A stretch of 63,364 bases of DNA from UMGS1532 sp045594795 (GCA_045594795.1 JAZNZF010000048.1:1-63364), one strand, 5' to 3'; positions 53,107-61,949 are shown, counted from the stretch's first letter. A program made the numbers and translations. The notes: generated by a model not told the origin, from the sequence alone.

Positions 53107-54053
53107 TAAAAAGACTGTTTATAATCTTTATTTCTGTATCTCTACTGATTTTGTTTTGCGGTTGCGAAAAATATTCCGATTACCAAGAGCCCGAGCAAAA
53201 CCTATATGTTTCTGCTTTGGGTATAGACCAAACTAAAAGCGGTATAACCGTGTATGCAGAATCCGCCCAAAACACCGCAAATAGCAACGAAAAAAAGGCG
53301 TTGCTTTCAGGCTTCGGTGAAACCTTGCCCGAGGCTATTAATAATCTGCGCGCCGCAACCCCACTAAAACTTGACCTTAGCCATTGCGCAATAATAGCCG
53401 TAGGCAAGCGCACTCAAGACACCGAGAAAAAACTTTGCGAATATATTTTATCGCGGCCAGAGGATATGCTATCTGTTTATTTAGTTGCTTGTGATAACGC
53501 AAAAGAACTGCTTTCTTGCGTTAGCAACACTACCGTGGGGTACGAGCTTTCGAGCGCTCTTAAAAAGAACTACTATGCAGGTGAATCCCGCACTCCCTCT
53601 ACCATAATGGATATTTTGAATAATCACGACGGCTTTTACGTGCCGTATTTTTCGGTTGACCACAAGGTGTATTCCTTTAGCGGCGCCGCCTATTATAAGG
53701 GTGTTTCTCGCGTTTGTCTTAAAAATGCCGATGAGGTACGGCTTGTAAATATTTTGCGAGGTGAGTTTTCACGCGGCAAAATCAGCTTAGATACCACAAC
53801 CTTTAATATAGGCCATACCTCTGTTGAGTCAAAGGTTACCGATAAAAACATTAACGTTTTACTGTCGGTAAGGCTTGATGGCGGTGATGAACAGCTGTTA
53901 AAAGACAAGCTTATAAAAATTTTAGATGAATTTAAAAACGACTACTCTTTGAATATATTTAGATTTAAAGAAAATAAAAAACTTCTATCAAACAATGCTT
54001 TCAGTAAAAAAGATATAAAGCTTACCTTGGAGGTAAATAATATTGCAAGCTAA
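53103..54053 (+). CDS. Spore germination lipoprotein, Ger(x)C family
   Basis: Lipoprotein subunit of the germinant receptor. 316 residues with a lipoprotein signal (LLILFCGCEKYSDY; acylated Cys at residue 21). YVSALGIDQTKSG, LRAATPLKLDLSHCAIIAVG and the C-terminal GerAC domain follow the family pattern, though the protein is shorter than the usual ~370-400. It overlaps gerA by four bases and gerB by 11 bases, so the three subunits are translationally coupled. Confidence 0.92.
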   Translation: MIKRLFIIFISVSLLILFCGCEKYSDYQEPEQNLYVSALGIDQTKSGITVYAESAQNTANSNEKKALLSGFGETLPEAINNLRAATPLKLDLSHCAIIAVGKRTQDTEKKLCEYILSRPEDMLSVYLVACDNAKELLSCVSNTTVGYELSSALKKNYYAGESRTPSTIMDILNNHDGFYVPYFSVDHKVYSFSGAAYYKGVSRVCLKNADEVRLVNILRGEFSRGKISLDTTTFNIGHTSVESKVTDKNINVLLSVRLDGGDEQLLKDKLIKILDEFKNDYSLNIFRFKENKKLLSNNAFSKKDIKLTLEVNNIAS

Positions 54054-54891
54054 AGACGGATTTTTCTGGCACCGCATTTTTCTTTGCGCCCTTTTTATTC
54101 TTGGTAACGCCATTATTACTATTCCCCTGACCAATGAAAACGGTGTATTGGGGGTTATCGACTTTTCGGTAGCCGGCATTATAGGTTTTATATTAGCCGC
54201 TACCATTAGCCTTATTGCAAAAAAGCTGAAGAATAAAAGCACCAATTCAATATTAAAGTGGGTGCTATTAGGTATTTGGCTTATATTTCTTTTAAGCATT
54301 CTTTTCGACTGCTGTCGCGACTACGTTATTTTCACCGATACCACAAAAATGCCCAACTCCTCCGCTATTGTAATAGCCGTAGCTTTTTTAGCACTTAGCT
54401 TTTACTGTGGCTATCAACGCCGTTCCGTACTGTTTCGCGCATCAGTTATTTGCTTTTTGCTATGCTGCCTTATTCTTGCTGTGTTGGTTATATTATCCTT
54501 ACCAAGAATAAGCGTTAGTAACATTTATATAAACTACACCCAAAACGGATTAACACAGATTTTGCTAAAGGCTTTTTTGCCCTCGATTGCGGCGTATTAC
54601 TTTGTAAATATTGATGCTAAAGGTATGTGCGCATCACTTCTCGGCACTCTTTTTGGTAGTATTATTCTACTAATATGCGGAGTTTTGTGCATTATGGTAC
54701 TGGGGAAAACCCTTAACCTTATAGATTATCCGCTTGCAATGGTAGGCGGAATAGTATCTATAGGCAAGGGCTTTATGCGATTTGAAGGCTTTGTTTATTT
54801 AATTATTATGCTTACCTCATTTATAAAAGCATCGGTGATAATACACCTTATATTAAATATTTTTAATAAGAATAAAGCTAATCACCCATAA
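54043..54891 (+). CDS. Spore germination permease, GerB family, short form
   Basis: Amino-acid permease-like subunit that binds the germinant. The start is TTG 54043, with GGAGG nine bases before it inside the gerC end. The N-terminus IFLCALFILGNAIITIPL is typical, and about eight hydrophobic segments follow. At 282 residues it is about 80 shorter than normal GerAB (~360, ten helices), so some helices may be missing or it may be a divergent compact form. The 3' end overlaps the convergent SpoIID/PG-binding gene by 14 bases. Confidence 0.88.
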   Translation: MQAKDGFFWHRIFLCALFILGNAIITIPLTNENGVLGVIDFSVAGIIGFILAATISLIAKKLKNKSTNSILKWVLLGIWLIFLLSILFDCCRDYVIFTDTTKMPNSSAIVIAVAFLALSFYCGYQRRSVLFRASVICFLLCCLILAVLVILSLPRISVSNIYINYTQNGLTQILLKAFLPSIAAYYFVNIDAKGMCASLLGTLFGSIILLICGVLCIMVLGKTLNLIDYPLAMVGGIVSIGKGFMRFEGFVYLIIMLTSFIKASVIIHLILNIFNKNKANHP

Positions 54892-56230
54892 GAAGCCTAT
54901 ATTGCTCTGCAATAGCGTACCAGGTAACAGGCCCTACGTAGCCCGTTTCGGTAATACCGTAAAGCCGCTGAAACGCCGCCACAGCCGCGCGGGTTTGCTC
55001 GCCATAAACACCGTCTACGGTGACCCTTGGTATGCCACTTATATTAGCCGCCACTACGTCTAAATAGGTTTGTAAATCTCTTACATCTTCACCTCGCGCA
55101 CCTACGGTTAGTATATAACCGGGGTAAAGCTTTGCAGCAGTTCCTTGATATCCCTCGGGTAAAGTATTAAGAATATTATCGTAAACCGAAATAATCTTGT
55201 TCCAGGTTTCCTCGTCTACAACTCCTGTAACGTTAAGCCCGTACTCGCGCTGAAAATTTTCTACCGCGTTTACGGTATTGGGGCCGAAAAATCCGTCTAT
55301 TGAAAACAGATTTAAATTAGGATTAAAGTAGGCTATAACATTTAAATAATACTGAATTGTCTGCACGGGTATGCCACTCATACCCTCTCGCAAATCCTCA
55401 GAATAAATAGTAGTTGCCTCGTCTATACTAAGCCCCTCGCTTGTAAGCTCACCAAGTCGTTTTACCGCGGCATAAAGCCTTTTTATCCTATACCACGTTG
55501 CTTTATCCACCTCGCCGGTTTGGTTAAGATTAAATATCTCTTGAAACTTTCTTACGGCATCTGCAGTCTCACGATCGTATATAGCGTTCCTTGGTGTTAT
55601 TCTGGGTATTGCGGGATAGTTCCTTGCAATTCTATTAAGCTGAGTTTGTATAATATCCACATCGTTTCCGGCAGAACCTATACGCAAAGGGGAACCAGGG
55701 TATGATTCTTCGATATCCTGTGTTGGCGCATCTCTTACAATGTTAATATCGTCACCATAGTAATACTGCAGAATTTCGTAAGGAACGTAGCCCTCGTTAG
55801 CAAGGGTTACCGTACCCCATTGCGAAAGCCCCTCGCAAGTAGCCGTAGTTCCGTTGCAGAACTGCGTGAAATACGGCTCTACATAGCCTTGGCGCACAAC
55901 GTAGTCGTTATATATCTCGTCAACAATTTCGCTTATGTTCTGAAATATATCGCGGTCCTTTTTAAATGCTTGGTCAAAGGCGGTGGAATTTGTTATATCA
56001 AAATTATAGCCTTGCGACGGATACCATTCGGTGTATATTCTGTTAAGCGCAAAGGTTATAATCGCATAAATATTAGCCCTTAAAGCGCTTTCGGGCCAGG
56101 TGGGATAAATCTCACTTGAGGCAACGTTCTTTATATAATCGGTAAATGGCAAGGTTATGTTCTCTGCTTGCTCGTTAGGACGACCTAAGTGTACCGTTAT
56201 GTTGGTTGGAATATAAGGTAAAACTGCCAT
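54878..56230 (-). CDS. SpoIID-like protein with three peptidoglycan-binding domains
   Basis: A 450-residue protein. The N-terminal ~150 residues look like SpoIID/LytB: FTDYIKNVASSEIYPTWPES and GLSQWGTVTLANEGYVPYEI. Three PG_binding_1 repeats follow, each ending in a pattern such as AVRKFQEIFNLNQTGEVDKATW (near 240), AVENFQREYGLNVTGVVDE (near 335) and AVAAFQRLYGITETGYVG (near 420). No signal peptide is seen, which suits a protein made inside the mother cell and assembled on the spore. Shares a transcript with the proline-rich gene upstream. Probable cortex or coat protein. Confidence 0.87.
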   Translation of the reverse strand: MAVLPYIPTNITVHLGRPNEQAENITLPFTDYIKNVASSEIYPTWPESALRANIYAIITFALNRIYTEWYPSQGYNFDITNSTAFDQAFKKDRDIFQNISEIVDEIYNDYVVRQGYVEPYFTQFCNGTTATCEGLSQWGTVTLANEGYVPYEILQYYYGDDINIVRDAPTQDIEESYPGSPLRIGSAGNDVDIIQTQLNRIARNYPAIPRITPRNAIYDRETADAVRKFQEIFNLNQTGEVDKATWYRIKRLYAAVKRLGELTSEGLSIDEATTIYSEDLREGMSGIPVQTIQYYLNVIAYFNPNLNLFSIDGFFGPNTVNAVENFQREYGLNVTGVVDEETWNKIISVYDNILNTLPEGYQGTAAKLYPGYILTVGARGEDVRDLQTYLDVVAANISGIPRVTVDGVYGEQTRAAVAAFQRLYGITETGYVGPVTWYAIAEQYRLLMGD

Positions 56231-56239
56231 AATATCACC

Positions 56240-57061
56240 TCAAAGCGTATAGCTATTATTGAATTTTATTACCTCGGGCGCTGTGCTATCGGCCGCCCCC
56301 GCAAAGAACATATCCAAAGGCTGCAGAGTCCTTACACCGTCGAAAATCGGCACACCCTCGATAATTACAGGAACATATCCCTCTGCATCTATTCTTAAAT
56401 TATAAAACGCCGAAACATCCGAAGCTGATGCCCCTGGCGAAGCAGAGTTTGCCTTAGGTGGTGCCGGTAAGCGCCATTCCTCTGTTCTGCCGCTTTCATC
56501 GGTCTGCTTACAACCGATACTATTACCATTAGTGTCACTTACACAAACCCTCGCATTTGGCACAGGAAAAAGTCCCTTAGAGTGTGTTAGAACTACTACA
56601 AGCGTGCCACTTGCAGTAAGGTTGGGTGCATTAATTGGCGGTATGGGTCGCGATGGTGCGGGTGCCATTTGTGGCGGTGGTGTTGGCATAGGTGACTCGG
56701 GTCTGGGCGGCGTTGGTCTTGGTGGCGTTGGTCTCGGTGGTGTTGGTCTTGGGGGCGTAGGTCTGGGCGGTGTAGGTCTCGGTTGTGTAGGCCTTTGTGG
56801 TGCTGGTTGGGGTTCTATTGGTCTTTGTGGTGTAGGTCTTTGTGGCAATGTTTGCGGTGGTACTGGCTGTATTTGTGGTGGTGCAGGTCTTTGTGGTGTC
56901 GGTTGAGGCTCCATTTCCTGCGGTAGTGTAGGCGGTGATGACATTTGCGGTGGTGTAGTTTCAACCTCGCTGTCCTCGGCAAAAAGCTCTCTTGCACCGG
57001 AATTACCTCTTGCTGCCATATCCATAAGCTCGCGGCGATAATCTTCAATACTTTTTTCCAT
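56240..57061 (-). CDS. Proline-rich protein with a carboxypeptidase-regulatory-like domain
   Basis: A 273-residue protein from ATG 57061 (GGAG nine bases upstream). After a short charged helix it has a ~100-residue Pro/Arg/Gln-rich segment containing five TPPRP units, encoded by 15-base tandem repeats at about 56700-56790. The last ~120 residues (ASGTLVVVLTHSKGLFPVPN, RIDAEGYVPVIIEGVPIFDG) form a carboxypeptidase-regulatory-like beta domain. No signal peptide. It precedes the SpoIID-like gene by 9 bases. A structural part of the spore coat or crust is plausible but unproven. Confidence 0.8.
   Translation of the reverse strand: MEKSIEDYRRELMDMAARGNSGARELFAEDSEVETTPPQMSSPPTLPQEMEPQPTPQRPAPPQIQPVPPQTLPQRPTPQRPIEPQPAPQRPTQPRPTPPRPTPPRPTPPRPTPPRPTPPRPESPMPTPPPQMAPAPSRPIPPINAPNLTASGTLVVVLTHSKGLFPVPNARVCVSDTNGNSIGCKQTDESGRTEEWRLPAPPKANSASPGASASDVSAFYNLRIDAEGYVPVIIEGVPIFDGVRTLQPLDMFFAGAADSTAPEVIKFNNSYTL
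56699..56790. repeat. 15-base tandem repeat in the proline-rich gene
   Basis: About five to six imperfect copies of GGTCTTGGTGGCGTT, which encode TPPRP on the minus strand. Copies differ mainly at third positions, and slippage is likely to change the number between strains. Confidence 0.8.
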
Positions 57062-57145
57062 TTTCATCAACTCCAATTATGTAATTAATTACTTTATACG
57101 CTATACACATAATATGCAGTTGATATTACTCTTGTTAATAAAAAA

Positions 57146-57174
57146 TCACCCTTCCAAAACTTTTGGAAGGGTGA
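57146..57174 (-). terminator. Terminator of the dockerin-type gene
   Basis: TCACCCTTCCAAAA (57146-57159) pairs with TTTTGGAAGGGTGA (57161-57174), with a T run following on the minus strand. Confidence 0.85.
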
Positions 57175-57195
57175 AATTATAGTTAATCTATTCTA

Positions 57196-59853
57196 TTATT
57201 TTCCAAGGATTGCTTTTCTTGCATTTACTACGTCGGTAACTGTTAGCATTCCGTCGCCGTTGTCAAACCTAAAGGTTTCCATCTCGGTTGCCTCTTTACC
57301 GTCTGCCATAACATCAAGAGCAGCAAAAATATCGGTTACGGTTACACCGTCTTGGCCGTCGAAGTCACCTCTATGAACAACCTCTAAGCTGTCGGCAAGC
57401 ACACCGTTTGCAGTAAGCTCTACCTTCATACCGCCGTTTACAAGCTCGTTTCCTTCTAAAACGGTCTCGCCATCCTTTATAACAATGTCGTTTGCATCTT
57501 GGTCGAAACCTGCAATTACATCTAAGGCATTATTGCCCTTTTCTATTTTTACAAGACCATTTTTAATCTCGTATTTACTGCTTGTAAGAGTATATACGAT
57601 GTATTTTGCAACAAGGTTTACACTGCCATTTGTAAGGTCGTATTTGAACTCTGCATCACTTGATACGAGAGTTTCGCCGTTAAACCAACCTGCGAAAGCA
57701 TATACTTCCTCATCTTTCACTGCGGTCTTGGTTGCGGTTACAGTAACCTTAGCAGCACCATAGTTGCCAAGTCTATCAGAATTGCCGTAATCAACTTCGG
57801 ATTTTGAAACAACTATGTTATCAATAGCCTCAACTGCGGCATCTTTTGCTACGTTAACCTCAACACCTTCTACATTGCCTACAGGCTCAGCGTATGTACC
57901 CTGAACGCTGAAGTGGTCGATACGGGGGTAAACGCTTGTAGGCGCTGTTCTGTAAGCACAAATTATGCGAACGCCAACCCATTTACCAGCCTTTGGAGTA
58001 GCAAGAATTGTTTTAGCAGTTCTGTATGCAATTTCTGCAGTCATATCCATTTCAGCTACACAGTTAGCCTCATCAAAAAGGCCATCCTCTGTATCTGCAA
58101 TGTAGAATTTCCAGTGACCAGGATGATATGCGCCAGCAACAGATCTGTCAGAACCAAAGATGAAGCTGTCGATAGTAGCTATTCCGTCTAACTCGAAGTT
58201 AATTTGTAGATACTGCTTGGTTTCATCATTTACCAAAGCTCCGCCTGCTACAAACATACCATTTTGTAATCTTGTGCTATTAAATATACGAGTATCGTTA
58301 TTAAAATCTGTAGTAGAAGTTAAATCTACTATAGCATCACTAACAGCGTCTGTTGCAAGCTCACCAAAGGTGATATCGGTAGCGCCGTTAAGAGTTGAAG
58401 TCTCATCTGTTTCGTAGCTTTCGTTTACATAGTAATAAACTTTCTCGGGAACCTTGCCACGAATTAGGCTCTTTGCAGGAGTAACATCCCAATTTGAATC
58501 AGCCGCAAGAGAGGTTAAGTCTTTGTTTCTGGCATAAATTTTGTTGCCTTTTTTGTCTGTTGTAATGCTAGCAATTGCACTTGTGTGGGTAGGTTTAAAG
58601 TACTGTGCGGTAACGGTTAAATTCTCAGTAACGTTGCTGAACTCTTTATCCCAACCAGTAAATACATAACCAGATACTGTTGGTGGTATAGGTGCAGTTG
58701 CTGCTCCTCCGTGCTCTACTTCTTGAGAGCCAAGGTCAGCATTGTTTTGACCTACAAAGTTTACAACATAGGTAGGTGCGCCGTATTTAGCAACATAGGT
58801 TTTTGAATCTGCGGCATCAGCGATACAGGTAGCTACAGCGGTATCTGCTACCTTCTTTTCACCGTTGTACCAACCTTTAAATTGGTAAGGGGCGCCGTCT
58901 TCGCCAGTATAGCTATCTTTAGCATAAAGTCCAATGCTTACTGCACCGTAAGCATCGTTTTTATCGGTGTTACCGGCAAGCTCTGCGCTAGTTACTTGTG
59001 CGTCTGCAGCGGCGTCGGCACCTTCTACGGTAGCGGTGTAATCTGCTGCATTAACAGAAGCAACAGGTGTTACATAGCTACCCTGTACGCTAAAGTGGTC
59101 GATACGGGGATAAATGCTTGTAGGTACTGTTCTGTAAGCAGAAATTATGCGAAGACCAACCCATTTTCCTGCTTTTGGAGTAGCAAGCTCGGTCTTTGCG
59201 GTTCTGTATGCAGCGACTGCTGTCATATCGGTTTCAGCTACACAGTTAGCCTCGTCAAAAAGACCTTCTTCTGTGTCTGCAATGTAGAATTTCCAGTGAC
59301 CAGGATGATATGCGCCTGCAGTACTTCTATCGGAGCCAAAGAAGAAACTGTCGATAGTAGCTTTGCTATCTAACTCAAAGTTAATTTGTAGATACTGTTT
59401 GGTTTCATCGTTTACCAAAGCTCCGCCTGCTACAAACATACCATTTTGTAATCTTGTGCTATTAAATATACGAGTATCGTTGTTAAAATCTGTAGTAGAA
59501 GTTAAATCTACTATAGCACTATTAACAGTGTCTGTTGCAAGCTCACCAAAGGTGATGTCGGTAGCGCCGTTAAGAGTTGAAGTCTCATCAGTCGCAAAGC
59601 TTTCGTTTACATAGTAATAAACTTTCTCGGGAGTTTTGCCGCGAACAAGGCTTTTGCTAGGAACGCAATCCCAAGTTGCATCGGTTGCAATGCTTGTTAA
59701 GTCTTTGTTCCTGTAATAAACGCTGTTGCCAAATGCATCATTAGGCACAAGTGTTCCGCTTGTTGGTGCTGCGAAAGCACTGAAGCTAAGCCCTGCGAAA
59801 AGAGATGCTACAATGCTAAGTGAAAGGAATATGCTTGTAAATTTTTTGACCAT
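57196..59853 (-). CDS. Secreted dockerin-like protein with duplicated discoidin-like domains
   Basis: An 885-residue secreted protein from ATG 59853 (GGAGG upstream). Signal peptide FTSIFLSLSIVASLFAGLSF, ending near AFA. Two nearly identical ~215-residue beta domains (about 25-255 and 420-645) resemble F5/8 C/discoidin binding domains, as in FVAGGALVNDETKQYLQINF and GHWKFYIADTE. Between and after them are InlB-like repeats (TVSGYVFTGWDKEFSNV). The last ~60 residues have two calcium-loop segments (GDFDGQDGVTVTDIFAALDV, DNGDGMLTVTDVVNARK), the layout of a dockerin. It may attach to a cohesin scaffold or bind polysaccharide. Confidence 0.85.
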   Translation of the reverse strand: MVKKFTSIFLSLSIVASLFAGLSFSAFAAPTSGTLVPNDAFGNSVYYRNKDLTSIATDATWDCVPSKSLVRGKTPEKVYYYVNESFATDETSTLNGATDITFGELATDTVNSAIVDLTSTTDFNNDTRIFNSTRLQNGMFVAGGALVNDETKQYLQINFELDSKATIDSFFFGSDRSTAGAYHPGHWKFYIADTEEGLFDEANCVAETDMTAVAAYRTAKTELATPKAGKWVGLRIISAYRTVPTSIYPRIDHFSVQGSYVTPVASVNAADYTATVEGADAAADAQVTSAELAGNTDKNDAYGAVSIGLYAKDSYTGEDGAPYQFKGWYNGEKKVADTAVATCIADAADSKTYVAKYGAPTYVVNFVGQNNADLGSQEVEHGGAATAPIPPTVSGYVFTGWDKEFSNVTENLTVTAQYFKPTHTSAIASITTDKKGNKIYARNKDLTSLAADSNWDVTPAKSLIRGKVPEKVYYYVNESYETDETSTLNGATDITFGELATDAVSDAIVDLTSTTDFNNDTRIFNSTRLQNGMFVAGGALVNDETKQYLQINFELDGIATIDSFIFGSDRSVAGAYHPGHWKFYIADTEDGLFDEANCVAEMDMTAEIAYRTAKTILATPKAGKWVGVRIICAYRTAPTSVYPRIDHFSVQGTYAEPVGNVEGVEVNVAKDAAVEAIDNIVVSKSEVDYGNSDRLGNYGAAKVTVTATKTAVKDEEVYAFAGWFNGETLVSSDAEFKYDLTNGSVNLVAKYIVYTLTSSKYEIKNGLVKIEKGNNALDVIAGFDQDANDIVIKDGETVLEGNELVNGGMKVELTANGVLADSLEVVHRGDFDGQDGVTVTDIFAALDVMADGKEATEMETFRFDNGDGMLTVTDVVNARKAILGK
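57899..58530. repeat. Intragenic direct repeat, copy 1
   Basis: Near-identical to 59081-59712 with a constant offset of 1182 bases. The middle part (around 58200-58330) is almost identical base for base, including synonymous sites, which points to recent duplication or gene conversion inside the dockerin-type gene. Confidence 0.85.
59081..59712. repeat. Intragenic direct repeat, copy 2
   Basis: Second copy of the segment at 57899-58530. It encodes the first of the two discoidin-like domains of the dockerin-type protein. Confidence 0.85.
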
Positions 59854-60076
59854 AATATTACCTCCGCTTATTCGTGTATATAGGCAATTTGCACACAATA
59901 CAAGAATTATATATTGACAATTTTATTATATTTGTAGTTTTTTAATATGTAAACCAATATATTGCTTTCTATTAACACAATATTGCTTTTTTTGGATATT
60001 TCCTTTAAATTTGGAGCATTCTAACAGTAATAACGCACGCTACAAAAACAAAATGAAAAATATTTAAAATTAGGGG

Positions 60077-60104
60077 TTGCATTTTTTAAAAATTGTGATA
60101 TAAT
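60077..60104 (+). promoter_or_regulatory. Promoter of the initiator tRNA gene
   Basis: TTGCAT (60077-60082), 16 bases, TATAAT (60099-60104), 33 bases before the tRNA. The stretch 59854-60076 otherwise looks AT-rich and empty apart from the -35/-10 region expected for the divergent gene. Confidence 0.7.
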
Positions 60105-60137
60105 AATATGGCTGAAAGGTTAAGCAAAACTAAATAT

Positions 60138-60210
<73 letters not shown>

Positions 60211-60213
<3 letters not shown>

Positions 60214-60268
60214 AAAAATGCAGTCGACTGTGTCGGCTGGTATTTTTTTGGTTGCAATGAAGCGCACC
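60211..60268. repeat. Direct repeat 1 flanking the four-helix-bundle module
   Basis: 58 bases running from the CCA end of the tRNA through its terminator (CAGTCGAC/GTCGGCTG, T7) to GAAGCGCACC. It recurs at 61026-61084 with only a few differences. Confidence 0.85.
60221..60249 (+). terminator. Terminator of the initiator tRNA
   Basis: CAGTCGAC (60221-60228) pairs with GTCGGCTG (60232-60239, one G-T pair), followed by TAT and seven T overall. Confidence 0.85.
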
Positions 60269-60410
60269 TTTCGGCGCTATGAAGAATGAAGTCGCCTGAG
60301 GCTATGAAGCGTGCCTGCGGCACATTGAAAGGCGGAACGTGTGCTTCGCTTCATACAAGACAAGGTCTTGTGCTTCATATTGGCAAAGCCAATGCTTCAT
60401 TTTTCATTGA
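60262..60410. repeat. Hairpin array joined by ATGAAG/CTTCAT linkers
   Basis: Consecutive short stems AGCGC/GCGCT, GCC/GGC, GTGCC/GGCAC, ACAAGAC/GTCTTGT and TTGGC/GCCAA, each separated by linkers of the type ATGAAG or CTTCAT. No open frame of interest. It fills the gap between the tRNA terminator and the four-helix-bundle gene. Confidence 0.65.
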
Positions 60411-60458
60411 AAAGAATCAATTATTATGCTATACTTTGTTTAGAAAGTAGGTGCTATT

Positions 60459-60812
60459 ATGCGTAACGATAAATTATCCGTTCAATCTATGGATTTTGCT
60501 GTTTCAATTATAAATCTTGTAAAGCATTTAAAAGAAAATAAAGAACACATTATTTCAAATCAAATCGGTCGTAGCGGTACAAGCATAGGTGCTAACATCC
60601 GCGAAGCACAATATGCTCACGGAAAAGCGGACTTTATTGCTAAATTGCAAATAGCGCTTAAAGAAGTTAATGAAACGGGTTATTGGTTGGAACTGCTTTT
60701 CAAGACCGATTACATAAGTGAAAATCAATATAAAGAATTAGACTCTGTTTGTGTAGGACTACGTGCAATGCTTGTTGCATCCATCAACACCGCCAAGGAG
60801 AATATGAAATGA
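60459..60812 (+). CDS. Four-helix-bundle protein (23S rRNA IVP/Avd-like family)
   Basis: A 117-residue all-helical protein of the IVP family, first known from intervening sequences in 23S rRNA and related in fold to the Avd protein of diversity-generating retroelements. The landmarks NQIGRSGTSIGANIREAQYA near residue 33 and KLQIALKEVNETGYWLELL near 67 are present. It probably forms a pentamer barrel that binds nucleic acid (family knowledge). It overlaps the next small gene by four bases, and both lie between two 58-base direct repeats with the hairpin array. No reverse transcriptase is nearby. Confidence 0.92.
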   Translation: MRNDKLSVQSMDFAVSIINLVKHLKENKEHIISNQIGRSGTSIGANIREAQYAHGKADFIAKLQIALKEVNETGYWLELLFKTDYISENQYKELDSVCVGLRAMLVASINTAKENMK

Positions 60813-61000
60813 ATAAATTAGTAGAAGTAAACGGTTGTATTGAAATACCTGCAGATGTTGAAACGGATTTTGTCATAGATAAATTCATTGAGTTTGTAGA
60901 AAATAACCATTGGACTTTTGGTGGAGGATTTCAAACAATTATTGATGATTGGTATGTTGATAATAAAGGCGAAAGAGTAAAACGAATTGATGAAGAATAA
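60809..61000 (+). CDS. Small protein coupled to the four-helix-bundle gene
   Basis: A 63-residue protein, start ATG 60809 overlapping the preceding stop by four bases, with AAGGAG eight bases before it. The sequence VNGCIEIPADVETDFVIDKF suggests a compact alpha/beta domain; it is acidic and has no signal or membrane helix. I recognise no named family. Coupled translation implies that it works with the four-helix-bundle protein. Single conserved-looking Cys near the N-terminus. Confidence 0.75.
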   Translation: MNKLVEVNGCIEIPADVETDFVIDKFIEFVENNHWTFGGGFQTIIDDWYVDNKGERVKRIDEE

Positions 61001-61025
61001 TATGATATCTAAATCGTGCAACTTG

Positions 61026-61084
61026 CCAAAAAAATGCAGTCGACTATGTCGGCTGCTATTTTTTTGGTTGCAATGAAGCGCACC
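61026..61084. repeat. Direct repeat 2 flanking the four-helix-bundle module
   Basis: Second copy of the tRNA-terminator repeat (60211-60268), starting CCAAAAAAATGCAGTCGACT and ending GAAGCGCACC; the copy ends one base before the aldo/keto reductase stop codon. It keeps the hairpin and T run, so it can also act as a terminator. Confidence 0.85.
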
Positions 61085-61085
61085 C

Positions 61086-61937
61086 TTAATCCATACCGAA
61101 GGTATCGGGATTATGCCCCGAGCAACCGCAGTTTTTAATTGCGTTTATAATTTCCATATCCTCTTTTGATATTATAAAATCGAAAACATCTGCGTTTTCT
61201 GCTATACGCGAAGGTGTTACGGATTTTGGCAGAGGTAGCGCACCGTTTTGCAAACACCAACGTATGCATAGCTGTGCTACGGTTTTGTTGTATTTTGCAG
61301 CAATACCCAAAAGTGTTTCGTTCTCGAGTATCTTGCCCCTGCCAAGCGGACTCCAAGCCTCTACGATAATGCCGTTTTTATTGCAGAACTCTACAGTTTC
61401 CTCTTGCATAAAGCCGGGGTGGAATTCAATTTGGTTTACCATTGGCTTTACCTCGGTTTCCATAAGCGCCCTTAGGTGATGCGGCAGAAAATTAGAAACA
61501 CCGATAGCCCTTATTCTGCCCTTTTTGTAAAGCTCTATAAATGCGCTCCAGGTAGATAGGTTTACCTCTTCCCAGTTTCCATACTGATTTTTGTGTGCCG
61601 GCCAATGTATAAGGTAAAGGTCGAGGTAGTCAAGCTGTAATCTTTCCATAGTTTTGTCGAATGCTTTAAGTGTTTTTTCGTATCCGCGCTCGGTATTCCA
61701 CAGCTTGCTTGTTACAAATATTTCTTCCCTTTTTAAGCCGCTTTTTTTAATAGCGGCGCCCACGCTTGTCTCGTTACCATAGACAGCGGCGGTGTCTATA
61801 TGGCGGTAGCCAAGCTTTAGTGCCTCAGCCACTGAGTTTATCGCAACCTCTCCGTCGGGCGCAAGCCAAGTGCCAAAACCAATACAGTCTATCCCCACGC
61901 CGTTTGAAAGTATAAATTTATCGGTTAGCTTGTTCAT
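61086..61937 (-). CDS. Aldo/keto reductase
   Basis: A 283-residue NADPH-dependent oxidoreductase with the TIM-barrel AKR layout. The catalytic tetrad is seen as Asp and Tyr in GYRHIDTAAVYGNE (near 44-57), Lys in FVTSKLWN (near 78) and His in LYLIHWP (near 111); the cofactor-binding end has LPKSVTPSRI near 237. Likely a 2,5-diketo-gluconate reductase-like member; substrate undefined. First of three minus-strand genes at the window end when read from the left. Confidence 0.95.
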   Translation of the reverse strand: MNKLTDKFILSNGVGIDCIGFGTWLAPDGEVAINSVAEALKLGYRHIDTAAVYGNETSVGAAIKKSGLKREEIFVTSKLWNTERGYEKTLKAFDKTMERLQLDYLDLYLIHWPAHKNQYGNWEEVNLSTWSAFIELYKKGRIRAIGVSNFLPHHLRALMETEVKPMVNQIEFHPGFMQEETVEFCNKNGIIVEAWSPLGRGKILENETLLGIAAKYNKTVAQLCIRWCLQNGALPLPKSVTPSRIAENADVFDFIISKEDMEIINAIKNCGCSGHNPDTFGMD

Positions 61938-61949
61938 ATAAATTCCCCT

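Noticed and set aside
56532..56906. Glycine-rich 124-residue frame on the plus strand
   Set aside because: It is the antisense of the tandem repeat in the proline-rich gene; no ribosome binding site and the minus-strand gene has domain support.
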